From: Cyclobacterium sp.
Lineage (GTDB): Bacteria; Bacteroidota; Bacteroidia; Cytophagales; Cyclobacteriaceae
Direction: 5' to 3'
Assembly (NCBI RefSeq): GCF_014762705.1
Contig: NZ_JABURL010000095.1
Location: forward strand, 122,034-186,033
DNA: 64,000 bases
Under the pieces are notes generated by a model. That model had not been told where the DNA came from. It worked only from the letters and a program-made list of their open reading frames with translations, and did no database searches. Both the position numbers and the translations under genes were made by a program. Below, one piece after another: positions 61,299-64,000 of this stretch. Within the stretch, counting starts at the first letter, position 1; each line of letters begins with the position of its first letter.

Positions 61299-61492
61299 GA
61301 TTTCCTATTGGGATGTTTAGATGGGATATTTGCTTCAAAAGTTGGAAATTAATTAAAAATGCTGACATATCTAATCGGAAAGCTGTCATGTATTATGACA
61401 ATGTGGCATTAAATTATTCAATCATTCACTTGGCACATTGGTTGTTGTTCAAGTTTTGTAATCAAAACGAAAACGACAAAATAAATATAATT

Positions 61493-63430
61493 ATGGGAAA
61501 AATTATTGGTATAGACTTGGGTACGACCAACTCTTGCGTTGCGGTAATGGAAGGTAGTGAGCCCGTGGTCATTCAAAACAGTGAAGGCAGAAGGACAACG
61601 CCTTCTATTGTGGCATTTTTGGACAACGGAAATGGAGAGAGAAAAGTAGGAGATCCTGCAAAAAGGCAGGCCATTACCAATCCTGCAAATACCATATCCT
61701 CTGTAAAAAGATTTATGGGGAAGAAATTCTCTGAAATTTCTGAAGAAAGAAAGCATGCCTCTTACAAGGTAGATCAAGGACCTAATGATACAGTAGCCAT
61801 AAAAATAGGGGACAGGTCTTATACCCCTCAGGAGCTTTCAGCCATGATTCTTCAAAAAATGAAGTCTACGGCCGAAGATTTTCTGGGTCAGGAAGTGACA
61901 GAAGCGGTAATCACCGTTCCGGCCTATTTTAATGACTCCGAGCGTCAGGCCACCAAAGAAGCCGGACAGATCGCAGGATTGGATGTGAAGAGAATTATCA
62001 ATGAGCCTACTGCCGCTGCGCTGGCCTACGGGCTGGATAAGAAAAACAAGGACATGAAGATTGCCGTCTATGACCTTGGTGGTGGTACTTTCGACATTTC
62101 TGTTTTGGAATTGGGTGATGGCGTGTTTGAAGTAAAATCTACCAATGGTGATGTGCATCTGGGAGGTGATGATTTTGACCAGGTAATTATCAATTGGTTG
62201 GCTGATGAGTTTAAGGCAGAAGAGGATATTGACTTAAGGAAAGATCCCATGGCACTGCAAAGGTTGAAAGAAGCAGCAGAAAAAGCCAAGATTGAGCTTT
62301 CAAGTTCTTCCAACACAGAAATCAACCTGCCTTACATTACAGCGACCCAATCCGGTCCCAAACACTTGGTAAGAAACCTCTCCAGATCCAAGTTTGAGCA
62401 ACTTTCGGATGATTTGGTCAGAAGATCAATGGATCCTGTTAGAAAAGCCATTGCTGACTCGGGTTTGGCCCCTTCCGAAATTGATGAGGTAATCCTGGTA
62501 GGAGGCTCTACCAGAATTCCAAAAATCCAGGAAGAGGTAGAAAAGTTCTTTGGTAAGAAACCATCCAAAGGTGTCAACCCGGATGAAGTAGTAGCGATAG
62601 GTGCAGCCATTCAAGGTGGAGTACTGACTGGTGAGGTGAAGGATGTATTGCTTTTGGACGTTACACCATTGTCTCTGGGTATCGAGACCATGGGAGGGGT
62701 TTTTACCAAACTCATAGAGTCCAATACTACCATCCCAACTAAAAAGTCAGAGGTGTTTTCCACAGCGGCGGACAATCAGCCTGCAGTGGATATCCATGTG
62801 CTTCAGGGAGAAAGGTCCATGGCCAAGGACAACAGGGCCATCGGCAGGTTCCAGTTGACCGATATTCCTCCTGCTCCAAGAGGTGTACCACAAATCGAAG
62901 TAACATTTGATATTGATGCCAATGGTATCCTGAATGTATCAGCCAAGGATAAGGGTACCGGAAAAGAGCAGAAAATTAAGATTGAAGCTTCTTCGGGACT
63001 TTCTCAGGAAGAGATCGACAGGATGAAGAAGGAAGCAGAAGCCAATGCGGCAACTGATAAGGTGGAAAAGGAAAAGATTGACAAGATCAATCAAGCAGAC
63101 AGCTTGATTTTCCAAACTGAAAAACAGTTGAAAGAATTTGGGGACAAGCTTTCTGAAGGAAACAAATCTGCCGTTAACGGTGCGTTGGAAAAATTGAAAG
63201 CAGCCCATCAGAGTCAGGACCTTGCTGCCATTGATGCCGGCATGGAAGCCCTGAATACTGCCTGGAGTGCAGCTTCTCAGGAAATGTACAATGCAACCCA
63301 GGGTGCAGAAGGTGCTGCCGGACAAGGTGATCCTACCGGGGGGGCAGCTGATGGAGCCAGCGGTGCAGCATCAGGAGATGGAGTTTCTGATGTAGATTAT
63401 GAGGAAGTGAATGAGGAAGATAAGAAGTAA
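61493..63430 (+). CDS. dnaK: Chaperone DnaK (Hsp70)
   Basis: ATP-driven chaperone. 645 aa from the ATG at 61493; the frame is open 60 codons further upstream but that part has no Hsp70 sequence. The nucleotide-binding domain (1-380) has [20 protein letters not shown], the phosphate-2 motif [18 protein letters not shown] and [15 protein letters not shown]. The interdomain linker is [14 protein letters not shown], followed by the substrate-binding domain (about 390-500), the helical lid and a Gly/Ala-rich tail ending [13 protein letters not shown]. No grpE or dnaJ is adjacent, and no CIRCE element was seen upstream. Confidence 0.98.
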   Translation: MGKIIGIDLGTTNSCVAVMEGSEPVVIQNSEGRRTTPSIVAFLDNGNGERKVGDPAKRQAITNPANTISSVKRFMGKKFSEISEERKHASYKVDQGPNDTVAIKIGDRSYTPQELSAMILQKMKSTAEDFLGQEVTEAVITVPAYFNDSERQATKEAGQIAGLDVKRIINEPTAAALAYGLDKKNKDMKIAVYDLGGGTFDISVLELGDGVFEVKSTNGDVHLGGDDFDQVIINWLADEFKAEEDIDLRKDPMALQRLKEAAEKAKIELSSSSNTEINLPYITATQSGPKHLVRNLSRSKFEQLSDDLVRRSMDPVRKAIADSGLAPSEIDEVILVGGSTRIPKIQEEVEKFFGKKPSKGVNPDEVVAIGAAIQGGVLTGEVKDVLLLDVTPLSLGIETMGGVFTKLIESNTTIPTKKSEVFSTAADNQPAVDIHVLQGERSMAKDNRAIGRFQLTDIPPAPRGVPQIEVTFDIDANGILNVSAKDKGTGKEQKIKIEASSGLSQEEIDRMKKEAEANAATDKVEKEKIDKINQADSLIFQTEKQLKEFGDKLSEGNKSAVNGALEKLKAAHQSQDLAAIDAGMEALNTAWSAASQEMYNATQGAEGAAGQGDPTGGAADGASGAASGDGVSDVDYEEVNEEDKK

Positions 63431-63460
63431 TATTCAGGATATTCCTTTTAAATTAAATTG

Positions 63461-63501
63461 AAATAATGGCGTCTTCACCTGGTGGGGATGCCATTATTTT
63501 T
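63461..63501 (+). terminator. Terminator after dnaK
   Basis: AATAATGGCGTC (63462-63473) pairs with GATGCCATTATT (63487-63498) over 12 positions with one G-U, followed by a T run (63497-63501). It lies 31 bp after the dnaK stop and separates it from the GroES-like gene. Confidence 0.8.
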
Positions 63502-63531
63502 GACAGCAAAAACAAGGTACCTTAATAAGAA

Positions 63532-63918
63532 ATGACAAAAAGTATGCAATTGACATCTGAAAATAGATTAAAGAAATTGATCATCGTTGGGGATCGCTTG
63601 CTGATCAAACTAAAGAAACAAGACCAGAAAACCTCCAGCGGGCTTTACCTGCCCCCGGGTGTTCGGGAAAAGGAAAAAGTGCAGCAGGGCTATATTATTA
63701 AGGCCGGTCCCGGGTATCCCATTCCGCTACCAGTGGAAGATGAAGAGCCCTGGAAGGATCACGGAGAAAACGTAAAGTATATCCCTTTGCAGGCCAAGGA
63801 AGGGGATCTGGCTGTTTTCCTGATGAATGGGGCCTTTGAAGTCATTTATGAAGGAGAGAAATACTATATTGTTCCTCAAAATGCGATTTTGATGTTGGAA
63901 CGGGAGGAGGATTTGTAA
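63532..63918 (+). CDS. GroES-like co-chaperone, extended form
   Basis: The 128-aa protein has the GroES fold: LIIVGDRLLIKLKKQDQKTS, SGLYLPPGVREKEKVQQGYI and AGPGYP, then GDLAVFLMNGAFEVIYEGEK and YYIVPQNAILMLERE at the end. It differs from typical 95-aa GroES in a 15-residue N-terminal addition and an acidic, Trp-containing insert (LPVEDEEPWKDHGENVKYIP) in the middle. No groEL is adjacent. It is probably a paralogue beside a canonical groES elsewhere. It lies about 100 bp after dnaK with its own terminator on each side. Confidence 0.85.
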   Translation: MTKSMQLTSENRLKKLIIVGDRLLIKLKKQDQKTSSGLYLPPGVREKEKVQQGYIIKAGPGYPIPLPVEDEEPWKDHGENVKYIPLQAKEGDLAVFLMNGAFEVIYEGEKYYIVPQNAILMLEREEDL

Positions 63919-63944
63919 GGGTAATTTAGATTTGAAAATAAAAA

Positions 63945-63992
63945 AGAGGCTGTCCGAAAAGTCGGGCAGCCTCTAATTTAGTTGTTTTTTTT
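63945..63992 (+). terminator. Terminator after the GroES-like gene
   Basis: GAGGCTGTCCG (63946-63956) pairs with CGGGCAGCCTC (63963-63973), 11 pairs with one G-U and a 6-nt loop, extended by A63945 with T63974. A T-rich tract with eight T in a row follows to 63992. Confidence 0.85.
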
Positions 63993-64000
63993 CTCCAAAA

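Noticed and set aside
61430..61447. Sigma-54-like sequence TTGGCAC...TTGTTG upstream of dnaK
   Set aside because: The -24 part fits, but the -12 GC doublet is GT at the required spacing, and no sigma-54 activator is nearby.

Overview
The window looks like a chromosome segment of a Bacteroidota bacterium, most likely order Cytophagales and probably Cyclobacteriaceae-like. The evidence is moderate GC content, ribosome-binding sites that are weak or absent, matches to the Bacteroidota promoter form TTG-N20-TAnnTTTG, a type IX secretion (T9SS) C-terminal sorting domain, LptD of the Bacteroidota type, ribosomal protein L17 with a long charged tail, tandem FtsX/MacB-type permeases and an arsenal of glycoside hydrolases. 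No tRNA, rRNA, CRISPR array, insertion sequence or prophage was recognised. The family-level placement is inference.

Layout. 1-4.4 kb: the end of the ribosomal alpha operon (rpsD tail, rpoA, rplQ), then carA and eno. 4.5-8.4 kb: a carboxypeptidase-regulatory-like surface protein, a DivIC/FtsB-like division protein, a small outer-membrane protein and the cysteine genes cysE and cysM. 8.4-19.7 kb: accessory genes: a 7-TM sensor lacking its DNA-binding part, an unrecognised 405-aa protein, a Tat-exported TIM-barrel protein, two 800-aa ABC permeases, a ThuA protein and a YafY/WYL regulator divergent from a DinB protein. 20.4-23.4 kb: lysS and proline dehydrogenase on the minus strand. 23.6-30.6 kb: a seven-gene aromatic amino-acid operon (DAHP synthase-chorismate mutase, aroB, aroA, a small DMT membrane protein, prephenate dehydratase, aminotransferase, prephenate dehydrogenase). 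30.7-45 kb: arginine deiminase, lptD, a cell-wall amidase, a phosphopantetheinyl transferase, a WD40 protein, a DivIVA-domain protein, folB, an IscA-like protein, dtd, an asymmetric twin ABC ATPase and a MazG-like pyrophosphohydrolase. 45-60 kb: a sugar and polysaccharide block: a 1053-aa ThuA/dehydrogenase fusion, an azurin-like cupredoxin, another ThuA protein, a Gfo/Idh/MocA oxidoreductase, three consecutive GH43-type enzymes and a 1530-aa beta-helix protein with three malectin-like domains and a T9SS tail. 60.5-64 kb: MOSC protein, dnaK and a GroES-like co-chaperone.

The most notable regulatory signal lies before the aromatic operon. A 31-codon reading frame at 23641-23736 has eight Phe or Tyr codons within nine consecutive codons. 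It is followed by an intrinsic terminator whose left arm is exactly complementary to a segment inside the reading frame. This is the architecture of ribosome-mediated attenuation, here predicted to sense Phe and Tyr and to control the first enzymes of their own synthesis. A second long-range RNA helix (18 bp closing 107 nt, then a T tract) lies between the first and second genes of the same operon.

Other points: the twin ABC ATPase at 43107-44636 has complementary losses that leave one of its two composite ATP sites canonical and the other degenerate; the IscA-like protein lacks the C-terminal Cys-Gly-Cys; the ThuA/dehydrogenase fusion has no cytochrome domain but overlaps the gene of an azurin-like copper protein. 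All functions are assigned by reading motifs, not by database search.
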